Shown here: in pieces, positions 1 through 8,556 of the stretch | Position numbering within the stretch: the stretch's first letter is position 1 | How the letters are laid out: every line of letters begins with the position of its first letter | From: Theionarchaea archaeon | Lineage (GTDB): Archaea > Methanobacteriota_B > Thermococci > Methanofastidiosales > SZ-28-30 | Reading direction: 5' to 3' | Length of the DNA: 64,000 nucleotides | Assembly: GCA_018992685.1 (NCBI GenBank) | Contig: JACVGT010000019.1 | Coordinates: 89,365 to 153,364 of the forward strand | Made by a program: the position numbers and the translations under genes | Notes under the pieces: generated by a model | Database searches by the model: none | What the model was told of the DNA's origin: nothing | The model's input: only the letters and a program-made list of their open reading frames with translations

Positions 1-66
1 AAAAGCTGCAGGCAAACTCAGACTTAGCATTATCACGAGCGCTATCGTTATAGTTTTACCTTTCAT
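1..66 (-). CDS. Secreted protein, N-terminal fragment (cut by window edge)
   Basis: Only the first 22 codons lie in the window. They read as a signal peptide: MKGK followed by a hydrophobic stretch ending in LSLPAAF. A strong ribosome binding site (AGGAGGTG on the minus strand, 75-82) stands 8 bases before the ATG, and a TATA-like element lies further upstream at 113-126. Promoter, ribosome binding site and signal peptide together make a real gene likely. The mature protein is outside the window, so no function can be given. Confidence 0.6.
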   Translation of the reverse strand, partial: MKGKTITIALVIMLSLSLPAAF

Positions 67-112
67 GTATCTTTCACCTCCTATGAGATGTGTGTGTACT
101 TTATCCCCTTTG

Positions 113-126
113 TCTTTATAAACTTT
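113..126 (-). promoter_or_regulatory. TATA box of the partial secreted-protein gene
   Basis: On the minus strand this reads AGTTTATAAAG. A start site about 25 bases downstream (near 90) would give a short leader containing the AGGAGGTG site before the ATG at 66. Confidence 0.45.
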
Positions 127-466
127 TCGGTTTTAATTACGTGTGTGAATAAATCTCTCCGATTCTGCATACCAAAATCTAAACATATACATGTAGAGAT
201 CATCTGTTGACACAAAAGTCCGAATTTTGTTACATTAGGAAACTTCATCCTAATTCGAATAAAAGGAATTCTTTCATATTCCCTCTTTTTCTAAAGATGT
301 CTGACACTGGTTCAAAGATCAGATTTGGGCTACCGAATAGAACTTCTATTTTGAATAGAATTCCGAAATGTCTCCGTGACTCTGGAGCGAATTCTGGAAA
401 ATCCTCAAATACTCACTGTCGGACAGAGAGCAGTATGAATGTGGAGTGTCTGACTGCACGATAAGT
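127..466. other. Gene-free stretch with short inverted repeats
   Basis: No convincing coding sequence. A perfect inverted repeat, TTCTATT-TTG-AATAGAA, lies at 344-360, and another AATAGAA copy sits at 336-342. The role is unknown; it lies downstream of the stop of the MutS2-like gene and could be a 3' end signal. Confidence 0.35.
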
Positions 467-2443
467 CTACGAACTGAAGTTCTCGAGTATTTTTCCATAG
501 ATGGCCTTCTCTTTCCCCGAGCTCTTCTTGAACAATTTTTCCACAATGAGCTCCGGTGTTGACTTTCCCACCGTTCCAAACACAGGTTGTCTGTCAACCA
601 CCAATTCTAACCGTTCATCCAGCCCTGTGGCTTCAATGCCGTCGATGCGTGCTGTGGTCAATTCCGAGATCTCTTTCCCCAGGTGGGTAACCAGAGTGCA
701 CAACGCATGTTCGTTTTGAGCCAGAAATGTCAGGAAAGATGCGATGATTTTAGCCGCAGAGCCGGGTTCAGTTATCGCCTCCAGCTCATCAATGAGCACC
801 AACTTTTTGGTTATTGACAAGGCCAGGGGAATCAAGCTTCTGATGGTGCTTTCAAAGGCGCCTGCATCCTGGCTCTTGGGCTTCCTCAGATAGATGATCT
901 CTTCACAGATCGGGCAAAAACACTCCTCAGCAGGGACAAAGAACCCCATCTGAGCCAGGATCTGGATATACAGTATAGTCTCCAGCAACGTGGTCTTTCC
1001 TCCAGAATTGGCACCTGTCAGGACCACCGTGCGATCCGAGGTTGCAAATTCATGGGGAGTCTTCCCAATCTTGTAGGAAACAGGCTGCGCATTCTTAATG
1101 GTGATGCTTGTCCCGCCTGTGAAGCTCAATCCAGTCTCCACAAAAGAGGGAGCAGTCATCTTATATTCAGAAAAGAACCTCCCGACAGCTAGCTTGAAGT
1201 CCAGTTCGTGCATGTCCCTCTCTTTTTCTAGGAGGTATTCCCAGTTCTTGCCAACGCGGGCAGCATTTCGTGATGCTTTGAACTCCTTCAAGGCCTGACC
1301 TTTTCTGATGTCATCTTTCAGTTCCTCAATTCCATCCCTGTCAGCTTCAACAGGGTACGTCAGTTCGAGAGAGAATGGTTCTGCACGTATGCCAACCTTC
1401 TCAGTAACCTCCCTGTTGGCTTCACCTACCAGTCGACCATACAGTGAAACAACAGAATCCGGGATGGATTTCCTCAGAGCCAGCACAGGGTCTGTCCGCA
1501 TCTGCTGCATCATGGACAGGATCTCTTTTCCCTTGAGCTCAATCTGCTCCTGCTGCATAGCCTCATCAAATTGCCTGTTTATTCTGTCTTCCAGTTCAGC
1601 CACCAGAGCTTCAATATCGTACTCTTTGAATGAAGTTTTCTCCTTCAATGTTTCCAGAGCGGATCGAACCTCCTTTAATCGAAGATCCTCCTGGTGAAGG
1701 ATCTCACTGATTTCACACATCAAAGAGATTGTTCTCTCATTCTCAGCGAATTTTTCAACCTCAAGTTCGGGAATAACTTCTTCAAGTGCAAAGTCGTCAT
1801 ACAGAAACTGCACATCAGAGCATTCCAGCAAGTGTTCATACAGGGCTGATTCTGCAGTATAAACATAAAACACCAGAGGGTACTGCTCTACGGCAGAAAT
1901 ATCTGCAGGGTCTTCCACAAGCAGTACATCACAATATTCATTTTTCAGGTCTGCGTATACCTCAACCGAATCAACGACAATGACCCGATCCCTGTACTTC
2001 TTCTTTCTGGGTACTGTAAGAGGACTGAGGCGACGCAGGTTCTCCAGTAGCTGAGACACAGCTTCATCGGTGAGAAGCCTGACAAACTCAGCTGCCTCTT
2101 TCGAGTATTGAAGTCTCTTCTTAATGATATCTTCACTGGTAACGGGGTAGTAGACCAGGATCCTGTTTTTTCCGTTCTGCGTACAGGGGTATTCCTGCAG
2201 TCTCTCCAGAAGATCCTCATAGACGTCTGAGGCATCGCCACACAGAATGTCCTGGAATTTCTCCCCTGTCTGTACCTCGTAGGCCTGACGCAGTATGCTG
2301 AGAGCTGTCTTCCTGCCCAGCCCGGGAACCTCCATCAACTTTTCGATCTCCAGATTCTCAACAATCTGTTCAGCAGAAGAGCCGTAGTACTCTCTGATCT
2401 TTCTGGCTATTCCGGGAGTAGTTACCTTGTCCAGCATAATCAT
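467..2443 (-). CDS. MutS2-like ATPase without Smr domain
   Basis: A protein of the MutS/MutS2 DNA-binding ATPase superfamily, about 658 residues. An N-terminal helix-hairpin-helix-like stretch (about 5-55, with VPGLGRKTA) could bind DNA. A long charged helical region (about 230-430) matches the lever/clamp part. The C-terminal ATPase has Walker A TGANSGGKT (about 478-486) and Walker B LVLIDELEA (about 549-557). The C-terminal Smr nuclease domain of bacterial MutS2 is absent, so mismatch repair or nuclease activity should not be assumed. The start overlaps the TrmO-like stop (TGATG). It is the third gene of a ligase-TrmO-MutS2 operon, suggesting a recombination or repair role. Confidence 0.85.
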   Translation of the reverse strand: MIMLDKVTTPGIARKIREYYGSSAEQIVENLEIEKLMEVPGLGRKTALSILRQAYEVQTGEKFQDILCGDASDVYEDLLERLQEYPCTQNGKNRILVYYPVTSEDIIKKRLQYSKEAAEFVRLLTDEAVSQLLENLRRLSPLTVPRKKKYRDRVIVVDSVEVYADLKNEYCDVLLVEDPADISAVEQYPLVFYVYTAESALYEHLLECSDVQFLYDDFALEEVIPELEVEKFAENERTISLMCEISEILHQEDLRLKEVRSALETLKEKTSFKEYDIEALVAELEDRINRQFDEAMQQEQIELKGKEILSMMQQMRTDPVLALRKSIPDSVVSLYGRLVGEANREVTEKVGIRAEPFSLELTYPVEADRDGIEELKDDIRKGQALKEFKASRNAARVGKNWEYLLEKERDMHELDFKLAVGRFFSEYKMTAPSFVETGLSFTGGTSITIKNAQPVSYKIGKTPHEFATSDRTVVLTGANSGGKTTLLETILYIQILAQMGFFVPAEECFCPICEEIIYLRKPKSQDAGAFESTIRSLIPLALSITKKLVLIDELEAITEPGSAAKIIASFLTFLAQNEHALCTLVTHLGKEISELTTARIDGIEATGLDERLELVVDRQPVFGTVGKSTPELIVEKLFKKSSGKEKAIYGKILENFSS

Positions 2444-2757
2444 CAAACCGGTCTCAAGTCGATAATGGTGGAGTCTATCCGGGCTTTCAGCCCATGAACA
2501 ATCAGGAGATTGCCTTCCACCGTGGCAAGTTCTGCAATGTCAACGCCCAGGGGATTCGGTCTTCCTGTGTATTCTGTTGCAAAGACTCCTCGCTGCTCGT
2601 AGAAGGGCTTGTTCTCAGGATTCTGAACCCAGTATATGACCATGACTTTGTGATGGCTATCCAATCCAGCGAGCTGTTCTTCATATTCTTTATCTATGAG
2701 CAATTTGAAGGTATCTCCTTCGATTTCGATGATTTTTCCAATGGATTTCAGCTGCAT
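2443..2757 (-). CDS. TrmO/TsaA-family tRNA methyltransferase-like protein (UPF0066)
   Basis: About 104 residues. The C-terminal part holds the family signature: RGVFATEYTGRPNPLGVDIA, then VEGNLLIVHGL and a terminal IDLRPV. TrmO proteins use S-adenosylmethionine to methylate N6 of threonylcarbamoyladenosine at position 37 of tRNAs. The protein is shorter than typical TrmO (usually 130-160 or more), with the N-terminal beta-barrel region compressed, so activity is not certain. It sits 4 bases after the ligase gene and overlaps the MutS2-like gene, so the three are probably co-transcribed. Confidence 0.8.
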   Translation of the reverse strand: MQLKSIGKIIEIEGDTFKLLIDKEYEEQLAGLDSHHKVMVIYWVQNPENKPFYEQRGVFATEYTGRPNPLGVDIAELATVEGNLLIVHGLKARIDSTIIDLRPV

Positions 2758-2761
2758 TCTG

Positions 2762-4396
2762 TCACTCTCCTAAGATCTCATGCAGTCGGTCTATGTCATC
2801 TGCTTCTTCCGGACTCTTGTCTTCTCTCATCCTGACCACCCGCGGAAATCGAAGTGCATAGCCCGATTCATAGTTGGGTGATTTTTGGACTTCTTCATAC
2901 GCCACTTCCACCACCAGGTAGGGTATTAACTTAACGGTCTTCCCCTTCTGTTCTATGATGTACGGGGTGAGCTTATCGGTCAATTCCTTGAACAGTTCAT
3001 CAGTGATGCCTGTACCCACCTTGCCAATTTCCATGAAGGTGCCCTGCTCATCCCTGATCCCCAGGAGGAAAGAGGCCAGCCAGTGGGCCCTCCGTCCTTC
3101 TCCCCATTCAGCTCCAATGATGGCCAGATCCAGAGTCTCCATGGTCTCTTTAATTTTCAGCCATTTCTTCCCCCGAGCACCCGGCTGGTACACAGATTCC
3201 ACATCTTTAATCATCAATCCCTCATGCCCCATCTTGATTGACTGGTTGAAGAACTCCTGAGCCTCTTCAACATCCTCTGTAACCAGAACGGTAGATATCT
3301 GAGCTGATGCTCCTTCCCTGACGAGAGCCTCCAGGACTTCGCGTCTCTTTCTGAAAGGAAAATCAAGGAGGGGACCATCTTTGTACAGCACGTCAAAGAC
3401 ATACAGGCTCAACGGGATCTTCTCCATCATCTCCTGTATATCATATTTTCGTCTCAGTCTCCTCAGAACGTACTGGAAAGGACGGGGGTGATCATGTTCC
3501 ATGGCCACAATCTCTCCTTCGACAATGGCATCTTCCACAATACTCTTTCTCACGGCTCCCACCACATCGGGGAGGGCAGAGGTGATGTCCTCCAGCCTCC
3601 GGGAAAAAATTTTTATCTTCTTTCCCTTCTTGTGAATCTGTGCCCTTGATCCATCATACTTTATCTCGCAGGATAAGAGATGCATGCGCTCTTTTGCCTC
3701 CTGGAGGGTGGCTACCTGGGCAAGCATGAACTTGATGGGCCTGAAAAATGTTATGTCCAGCTTATCCAAATCTGCCACATTCTTCCTGGCTGTCTTTGCC
3801 ACCAACCCGAAATCATTGGTCAGCATGTATGCTCTCTCCACCTGAGAGGGATCGCAGCCGAACCCCCGGGCTACAGCATCCCGCACAGTCCCTTCTCCAA
3901 TGCCTGTGCGCATGGTGCCCAGAACAATCCGTACCAGGTACCGAGCTTCCTTTCCTGTAGCTGAGGAAAACAGATTAGACAAATACTTGAGCTTTTTCTC
4001 CTGAGAACGTGCTCCAGAAAACTCACTGAGCTTAGTCAATATTTCATATACATATTCAACAGATAACTCTTCTGAAAATAGAATGACCTGTTTTTTCTCA
4101 TTGATGGCTCTTTCACAGGCTTTCCCCATGTCCCCTTCTTCTCTGACATATTCTTCGATCATAGATTCAGGGACACCTGACACGGTGGAAACTACACGGA
4201 TTACCAGTTTGGTGCCTACCCCGAGTTCTGCATCCATCCAATCAGGAAACACTTTCCCCAGGAGGAAGTAAACCACAACATCTAGGACATCTTCTGGACT
4301 CTCCTTCAAGAACTGGGAGACAATGTCTGTCATTTCCAACCTCTTTGTCGTGTCCTCCAGAGATTCATATACACTGATGAGTGTGGAAAACTTCAT
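2762..4396 (-). CDS. lig: ATP-dependent DNA ligase
   Basis: The archaeal replicative-type ligase, joining DNA nicks with ATP. The nucleotidyl-transfer motif CEIKYDGSRAQIH carries the adenylated lysine (KYDG). The N-terminal DNA-binding domain includes the characteristic GTMRTGIGEGTVRDA stretch, and the C-terminal OB-fold domain ends with a KSPNYESGYALRFPRVVRMR-type motif VI region. Length (about 544 residues) fits the family. An ATG eight codons further upstream exists, but the TATA box overlaps it, so the ATG at 4396 is the better, leaderless start. First gene of the ligase-TrmO-MutS2 operon. Confidence 0.95.
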   Translation of the reverse strand: MKFSTLISVYESLEDTTKRLEMTDIVSQFLKESPEDVLDVVVYFLLGKVFPDWMDAELGVGTKLVIRVVSTVSGVPESMIEEYVREEGDMGKACERAINEKKQVILFSEELSVEYVYEILTKLSEFSGARSQEKKLKYLSNLFSSATGKEARYLVRIVLGTMRTGIGEGTVRDAVARGFGCDPSQVERAYMLTNDFGLVAKTARKNVADLDKLDITFFRPIKFMLAQVATLQEAKERMHLLSCEIKYDGSRAQIHKKGKKIKIFSRRLEDITSALPDVVGAVRKSIVEDAIVEGEIVAMEHDHPRPFQYVLRRLRRKYDIQEMMEKIPLSLYVFDVLYKDGPLLDFPFRKRREVLEALVREGASAQISTVLVTEDVEEAQEFFNQSIKMGHEGLMIKDVESVYQPGARGKKWLKIKETMETLDLAIIGAEWGEGRRAHWLASFLLGIRDEQGTFMEIGKVGTGITDELFKELTDKLTPYIIEQKGKTVKLIPYLVVEVAYEEVQKSPNYESGYALRFPRVVRMREDKSPEEADDIDRLHEILGE

Positions 4397-4416
4397 GGGA
4401 AACGGTAGAAAACGAT

Positions 4417-4427
4417 TCATATAAAGG
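4417..4427 (-). promoter_or_regulatory. TATA box of the ligase operon
   Basis: The minus strand reads CCTTTATATGA. It is centred about 25 bases upstream of the ATG at 4396, predicting a leaderless transcript. This decides between the two possible ligase starts. Confidence 0.6.
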
Positions 4428-4538
4428 TTATGTGCATGGGGATGGGGATTGCAGGTGGAATATTCTATATCTTCTCCTGGTGTCTTCTGTCTCGGGGTGT
4501 TTCTGAACCATGACGATCCGGCCTTGCCACTGGTTCAC

Positions 4539-4964
4539 TCATCCTGAGTAGGATTCAAGTGTTCTCCTATTCCTGAACCTGAAATAGAGAAGAAGGCACA
4601 CGGTAGTATTTCCTACCAGGAGGAGGAAAAGTCTCTGTACGTCCGACGGTGCCACAAAAATAGCAAGATACACGCAAAAAACGATGACACAAAAAATGTC
4701 TACGTAGAATTCCAAAATGGCACCGAACCACAAAGGGTATCCTCCCCCGACTTTTCTCTTCCAAAAGTCATAGGAGAGTCCAAATTTCGTTCCCGTCATC
4801 ATGAAAAATCCATTAATTATGCCGAAAATCGCCAAAGGAATCCCCGCAAGGAAAGGGCGGATTACTCTGCCCGTATAGAACTGAAGGTACAGAAAGATTA
4901 CTAGAAGGCCAAATGAGAGACAGAGCGAGGCAAACCCAAATAACTTCCTGATTTCTGGCTCCAT
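4539..4964 (-). CDS. Four-helix membrane protein, paralog of the next gene
   Basis: A 141-residue protein with about four hydrophobic helices and no recognised domain. It is clearly homologous to the product of 5290-5715: same length, shared FMMTGTKFGLSYDF versus HMMTGKKPGLSYDF in the middle, and VQRLFLLLVGNTTVCLLLYFRF versus a near-identical C-terminal stretch. The two are a tandem duplication on the same strand. The conserved TG-K-GLSYDF loop between helices 2 and 3 is the most characteristic feature. Function unknown. Confidence 0.7.
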   Translation of the reverse strand: MEPEIRKLFGFASLCLSFGLLVIFLYLQFYTGRVIRPFLAGIPLAIFGIINGFFMMTGTKFGLSYDFWKRKVGGGYPLWFGAILEFYVDIFCVIVFCVYLAIFVAPSDVQRLFLLLVGNTTVCLLLYFRFRNRRTLESYSG

Positions 4965-5289
4965 GAGGTAGGTTGATGAGTGAGAATAAAAGTGTTTCTA
5001 TCCCCTCTTGTCTCCTTTTCTTGAAGAGACACATGGGGTGCTTGTTGGCTCAAGACGAGATATTCATCTCTCTCTGATTTGTGGTGGTAATGTGGCTCAA
5101 AGCCTTCAACTGAGTGAGTGTACTGAAATCCTGAACATTTAGATGGGCACCTGCCATAAAAGCACATTGAAATGTCAGACCTTTAGGTCAGACTATACGA
5201 GTTTACAGGTTTTCAGATTCGCCAAAATTCTTGAATGAATTCCATTCTCAATCTCAAAAGGAGAAATCTTGCAGCCCATCTCGTTCTTT
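4965..5289. other. Spacer between the two paralogs
   Basis: About 325 bases with no supportable gene. Open frames here lack family features or start signals and look incidental. Confidence 0.4.
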
Positions 5290-5715
5290 TCACCGTGAGT
5301 CAATGTAGGGCCTCTCATTGTCAAACCTCAGATAAAGAAGAACACACACAATAGTATTTCCCGCCAGCAACACGAATAGTCGCTGTACGATTGAATGTGT
5401 AACAAAGACGGCAAGAAAAACACAGAAAATGATAATACTCCCTATGACAACATACGACGTAAGAAGTGGTCCCAGCCATTGAGGCCACTTCAACCGGGAC
5501 CTTGGTTTTCCGAAATCGTACGAGAGGCCCGGTTTCTTTCCAGTCATCATGTGGAGTCCCCTGATCATGACTGTGACACAAAGCAGGAGCAGGGGAGCAA
5601 GAAGTCGAAGACTCCATATCCCTGTATAGGCCTGAAGTAGCAGGACTCCTATGAGGAATGCGAAGGAAAAACACACAGCAGCAAACCCTGTTATCCTGGT
5701 GACCTGGGGTTGCAT
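5290..5715 (-). CDS. Four-helix membrane protein, second paralog
   Basis: A 141-residue integral membrane protein paired with the product of 4539-4964. The two align along their whole length, with identity concentrated in the central MMTG-K-GLSYDF motif and the last helix (VQRLFVLLAGNTIVCVLLYLRF). The N-terminal helix is less conserved. No catalytic residues or known domain are visible. The long spacer between copies suggests separate transcription. Function unknown. Confidence 0.7.
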   Translation of the reverse strand: MQPQVTRITGFAAVCFSFAFLIGVLLLQAYTGIWSLRLLAPLLLLCVTVMIRGLHMMTGKKPGLSYDFGKPRSRLKWPQWLGPLLTSYVVIGSIIIFCVFLAVFVTHSIVQRLFVLLAGNTIVCVLLYLRFDNERPYIDSR

Positions 5716-5926
5716 GAGTCATGTTACCAAGTATTCTTAAAAGAGTTTCTATTCCTATGTTGTGAGTTTCCTCCATGAACAAAGGTATTCGTCAGTCTAT
5801 CAAGAAATTCAGAATCTCTATTGTCTGAAATTCTAGAAAAGGATTTACCTCCCAACACAAGGAGTTTACTTACATGAATATAGAATCAATAGTCACTCCA
5901 GAATATATAGAATGTATAGGCAAGCC

Positions 5927-5935
5927 TTTTATATA
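5927..5935 (+). promoter_or_regulatory. TATA box of the FIST gene
   Basis: CTTTTATATAG lies about 30 bases before the ATG at 5964. A weak site, AGGTGA, lies just before the start. Confidence 0.5.
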
Positions 5936-5963
5936 GGGTATCCCTTACCACTCAGGTGACATT

Positions 5964-7196
5964 ATGAAGGGTCCTTTAAGTATTGGAATTGGATTTAGTG
6001 ACACTGGCGATGCTGAAAAAGCAGCAAAAGACGCACAAGAGATGGCAGGAACGAAAATTGGCTTTGCTATTCTGTTCTCCTCCTCTCACTATGATCCCAC
6101 CAAGGTATATGAGGACACATCCTCAGTGTTCAAAGACGCAAACATCATTGGGTGTACGACAGCAGGCGAACTGTGCAACCTGGCAAAGAATACTACCACA
6201 GATTCTGTGGCTGTTCTGGGCATCGGTGGAGCTCGTATGCGAACAGCAGTGGGTGTGGGAACTGGTCTCTCACAACGAGGAGAGCAGGCAGGTGCAGAGG
6301 CTGCTACTTCAGCGTATCAATCTTTGAATTTTGATCCTTATACCATGTTTGTGGGAATGATGCATAAGACGCCTCTTGACCTGGTTAAGATGAAGATGTT
6401 CTTGAATGTCATCATACCAGACGGTCTTTCTGCAGGGGAAGAGAATTTTCTGAGAGGACTGGTAACAGTGACAGGACGAAATTCTCCCATAATTGGCGGT
6501 TCTGCTGGAGACGATCTCGACCTGAAGAAGACATACCAATTCGGCAATGGAGTGTACAGTGATGCAGGAGTCCTGGGAGTTATTACCGGGGGCATCAAGC
6601 TGGGAACTGCTATCGGAAACAGTTATGTCCCTGTCTCGGGGAAAGGAGCCGCAGTGACCAAGTCCAAAGGGAGAACAGTTCAGGAGTTTAACAACAGACC
6701 CGCAGGTGAGGTGATGAAAGAACTGCTGGGCGTTGACGAGCTGACCTTTGACCTCAATGCACAGAAACCCCTGGGATTCAAGAGTGTGGATGTCTCCAAT
6801 GAGTATGTGATACGCAGCATCAGCCAGGAGAACCCTGATGGGAGTCTGAATTTCTTTTCTGAGATTCCTCAGGGTGTGTACTTCAGCGTTATGGAGACTA
6901 ACAAAGAACTCCTGGAAAAGCGATTCAGTGAGACACTGAGAAAGGCTTTATCTGACGCTGGGAATCCCAAGGAAGTGGGCGCTGTGGTAGTATTCAATTG
7001 TATTTACAAGCACCTTGCCAACGTCCGGTGCGGGTGCAATGACTTTTCTGTCATACGAGAAGAACTGGGAAGGGATGTTCCAGTAATTGGGTTCAATACG
7101 TATGGTGAGCAAGGCTCAACCTCAGGAGGCGCAGTGGGACATCACAACCAGACCTCATCGCTCATGATTATTGGGAATGAGCTGGTATCACAGTGA
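5964..7196 (+). CDS. FIST domain sensory protein
   Basis: A 410-residue soluble protein with the FIST N domain (about 20-210; early GIGFSDTGDAEKAA, then IIGCTTAGELC) and FIST C domain (about 220-390; NCIYKHLANVR, ending in PVIGFNTYGEQG). FIST proteins are predicted to bind small ligands, possibly amino acids, and are usually found near or fused to signal-transduction modules. Here it stands alone with no kinase, methyl-accepting protein or regulator next to it. No signal peptide or membrane segment, so it should be cytoplasmic. The partner is unknown. Confidence 0.88.
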   Translation: MKGPLSIGIGFSDTGDAEKAAKDAQEMAGTKIGFAILFSSSHYDPTKVYEDTSSVFKDANIIGCTTAGELCNLAKNTTTDSVAVLGIGGARMRTAVGVGTGLSQRGEQAGAEAATSAYQSLNFDPYTMFVGMMHKTPLDLVKMKMFLNVIIPDGLSAGEENFLRGLVTVTGRNSPIIGGSAGDDLDLKKTYQFGNGVYSDAGVLGVITGGIKLGTAIGNSYVPVSGKGAAVTKSKGRTVQEFNNRPAGEVMKELLGVDELTFDLNAQKPLGFKSVDVSNEYVIRSISQENPDGSLNFFSEIPQGVYFSVMETNKELLEKRFSETLRKALSDAGNPKEVGAVVVFNCIYKHLANVRCGCNDFSVIREELGRDVPVIGFNTYGEQGSTSGGAVGHHNQTSSLMIIGNELVSQ

Positions 7197-7568
7197 CGAT
7201 TCTCTCAGATCAAGACCAGAGTTATATCCTCCTACCTTTCCTTTTTTGCAGAAAACATCTTTGTCTTCGGTGGTTTGCTGGTAGAATGGTTCTTTGCAGT
7301 TCGATTCTTTCATTACCTCATTGATGCAGACAACTTCTCACGTGGTGCCCTCCCCATAGGTCTGTCGACCTGTGTTCTGCCACTTCTCGTCACCTTGCCA
7401 GCATACGACATGGTCTGAACGTGTTTTCTGCACTTCATGCAAGTATCTCCTGTTGTGGCTCTATCCTTGCGACCTCAGAGAGCGTGGGGGTGCACGTTTT
7501 TCCTGTGACACAAATGAAGACGCCGTGAAGAAAGGTATCTTTAAAAAGAAGGACGCAAAGGAGTAAAG
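7197..7568. other. Gene-poor spacer before a small secreted protein gene
   Basis: About 370 bases. A 64-codon frame at 7372-7566 has unlikely composition (many Cys, Trp and Arg) and no family features, so it is not called. The 3' end holds a TATA-like TCTTTAAAAAG (about 7537-7547) and an AAGGAG ribosome site (7558-7563) for the next gene. Confidence 0.4.
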
Positions 7569-7949
7569 ATGAAAGTGAAACTAGCAATACTCTTGGGCAT
7601 ACTTCTCCTATCCAGCTACCCAGTTGCTGGCCTTGCAGTCATACCGCCTCCTCCTCCCCCATCTGTTCCTCAGCCCCCGAATTCAAATAGCATGATGGCT
7701 CCTCTTGCTCAGAACAGGCTTTCAATCGTTCTTTCCTTACAGCAAGAAGCCTACGATCTTCTGGATCAGGCCAGTGAACAGGGACTGGACGTTGAGGATA
7801 TTGCGAATTCCATTTCGGAAGCGGATGCCCTTGTGGAGAAAGCCAGACAGATTGTCCTGTCAAACCCCATTTCTGCCCTCAATATGCTGAGGGAAGCTGC
7901 TAAAATCTACGAAAAGGCAATATCAGACCTCGAGACACTCCTGAGTTAG
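7569..7949 (+). CDS. Small secreted helical protein with proline-rich linker
   Basis: A 126-residue protein. Residues 1-24 are a signal peptide (MKVK then ILLGILLLSSYPVAG). A run of prolines follows (about 28-40), then a mature part of three amphipathic helices rich in Ala, Leu, Glu and Gln (about 48-126). Such helical bundles occur in many archaeal exported proteins without assigned function. AAGGAG precedes the ATG by five bases. No cysteine or obvious catalytic residue is present. No function is offered. Confidence 0.65.
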   Translation: MKVKLAILLGILLLSSYPVAGLAVIPPPPPPSVPQPPNSNSMMAPLAQNRLSIVLSLQQEAYDLLDQASEQGLDVEDIANSISEADALVEKARQIVLSNPISALNMLREAAKIYEKAISDLETLLS

Positions 7950-8013
7950 GTTTTATTTCTATTTTCTTATTTTTGTTCATTTCCACAGCCTTTGCTCACT
8001 CATGTCTACGAGG

Positions 8014-8457
8014 TTATGGTTCCTCCTTCGTGGTAAAGAAGCACCCACAGGTCACTGACTTTCCCACGCCTTTTACCTCCCTCAATCTGTCAATCACCAA
8101 TTCGCCGATCTTTTCCAGGGAAGAAGATCGTACCTTGATCATAATGTCCCACTCCCCTGATATGAGATGGACCTCGCACACACCCTCCAATTCAGCAATC
8201 TTCTGTGCTACTTCCCGCTGCTTGACGTCCGCTGTGGGGAGGAATGAGACCAGAATAAAGGCAGTCACCGGGATTCCAATCTTTTTGTAATCAGGGATGA
8301 CAGTGAACTTCTTGATTATTCCGTCCTGGATCATTTTCTTGATTCTGTGATGAACAGTTGTCCTGGGAATTCCCATCTTCTTGGAAATCTCCTTCGTTTT
8401 CAGTCGTGAATTGCTCTTCAACATCTTGATGATTGTCTCATCCTTATCATCCAACAT
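8014..8457 (-). CDS. Lrp/AsnC family transcription regulator
   Basis: A small DNA-binding regulator: N-terminal winged helix-turn-helix (LDDKDETIIKMLKSNSRLKTKEISKKMGIPRTTVHHRIKKM region, residues 2-42) and C-terminal effector/oligomerisation domain (about 65-145, including GEWDIMIKV). The frame is open further upstream, but the TATA element sits there, so the start is probably ATG 8457 (MLDDK) or 8466. It is divergent from the PEPCK-like gene and shares its intergenic region, so control of that gene and of itself is plausible. Confidence 0.9.
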   Translation of the reverse strand: MLDDKDETIIKMLKSNSRLKTKEISKKMGIPRTTVHHRIKKMIQDGIIKKFTVIPDYKKIGIPVTAFILVSFLPTADVKQREVAQKIAELEGVCEVHLISGEWDIMIKVRSSSLEKIGELVIDRLREVKGVGKSVTCGCFFTTKEEP

Positions 8458-8478
8458 GATTATCATAATGACAATTAC

Positions 8479-8490
8479 TATATATAAATG
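8479..8490. promoter_or_regulatory. Shared TATA region between Lrp regulator and PEPCK-like gene
   Basis: CTATATATAAATG is nearly symmetric and could serve the minus-strand regulator (start 8457, about 27 bases away). A second T-rich element at 8516-8526 is better spaced for the plus-strand ATG at 8557. Confidence 0.45.
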
Positions 8491-8556
8491 CTTGCATACA
8501 TCCAACAATATGACCATTTTTTTATCCAAAAGTTTAAGAAGGGTTCCCGGACTACA

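Noticed and set aside
1308-1697. 129-codon plus-strand frame inside the MutS2-like gene
   Set aside because: Antisense shadow of a clear ATPase gene; Ser-rich composition and no family features.
4901-5167. 88-codon frame between the paralogous membrane genes
   Set aside because: Low-complexity basic and aromatic composition, no start signal, no motif.
7372-7566. 64-codon frame before the small secreted protein gene
   Set aside because: Composition unlike a protein and it overlaps the promoter and ribosome site of the next gene.
8488-8556. N-terminal extension of the PEPCK-like frame
   Set aside because: Contains TATA-like elements; no family sequence; ATG 8557 is a better start.
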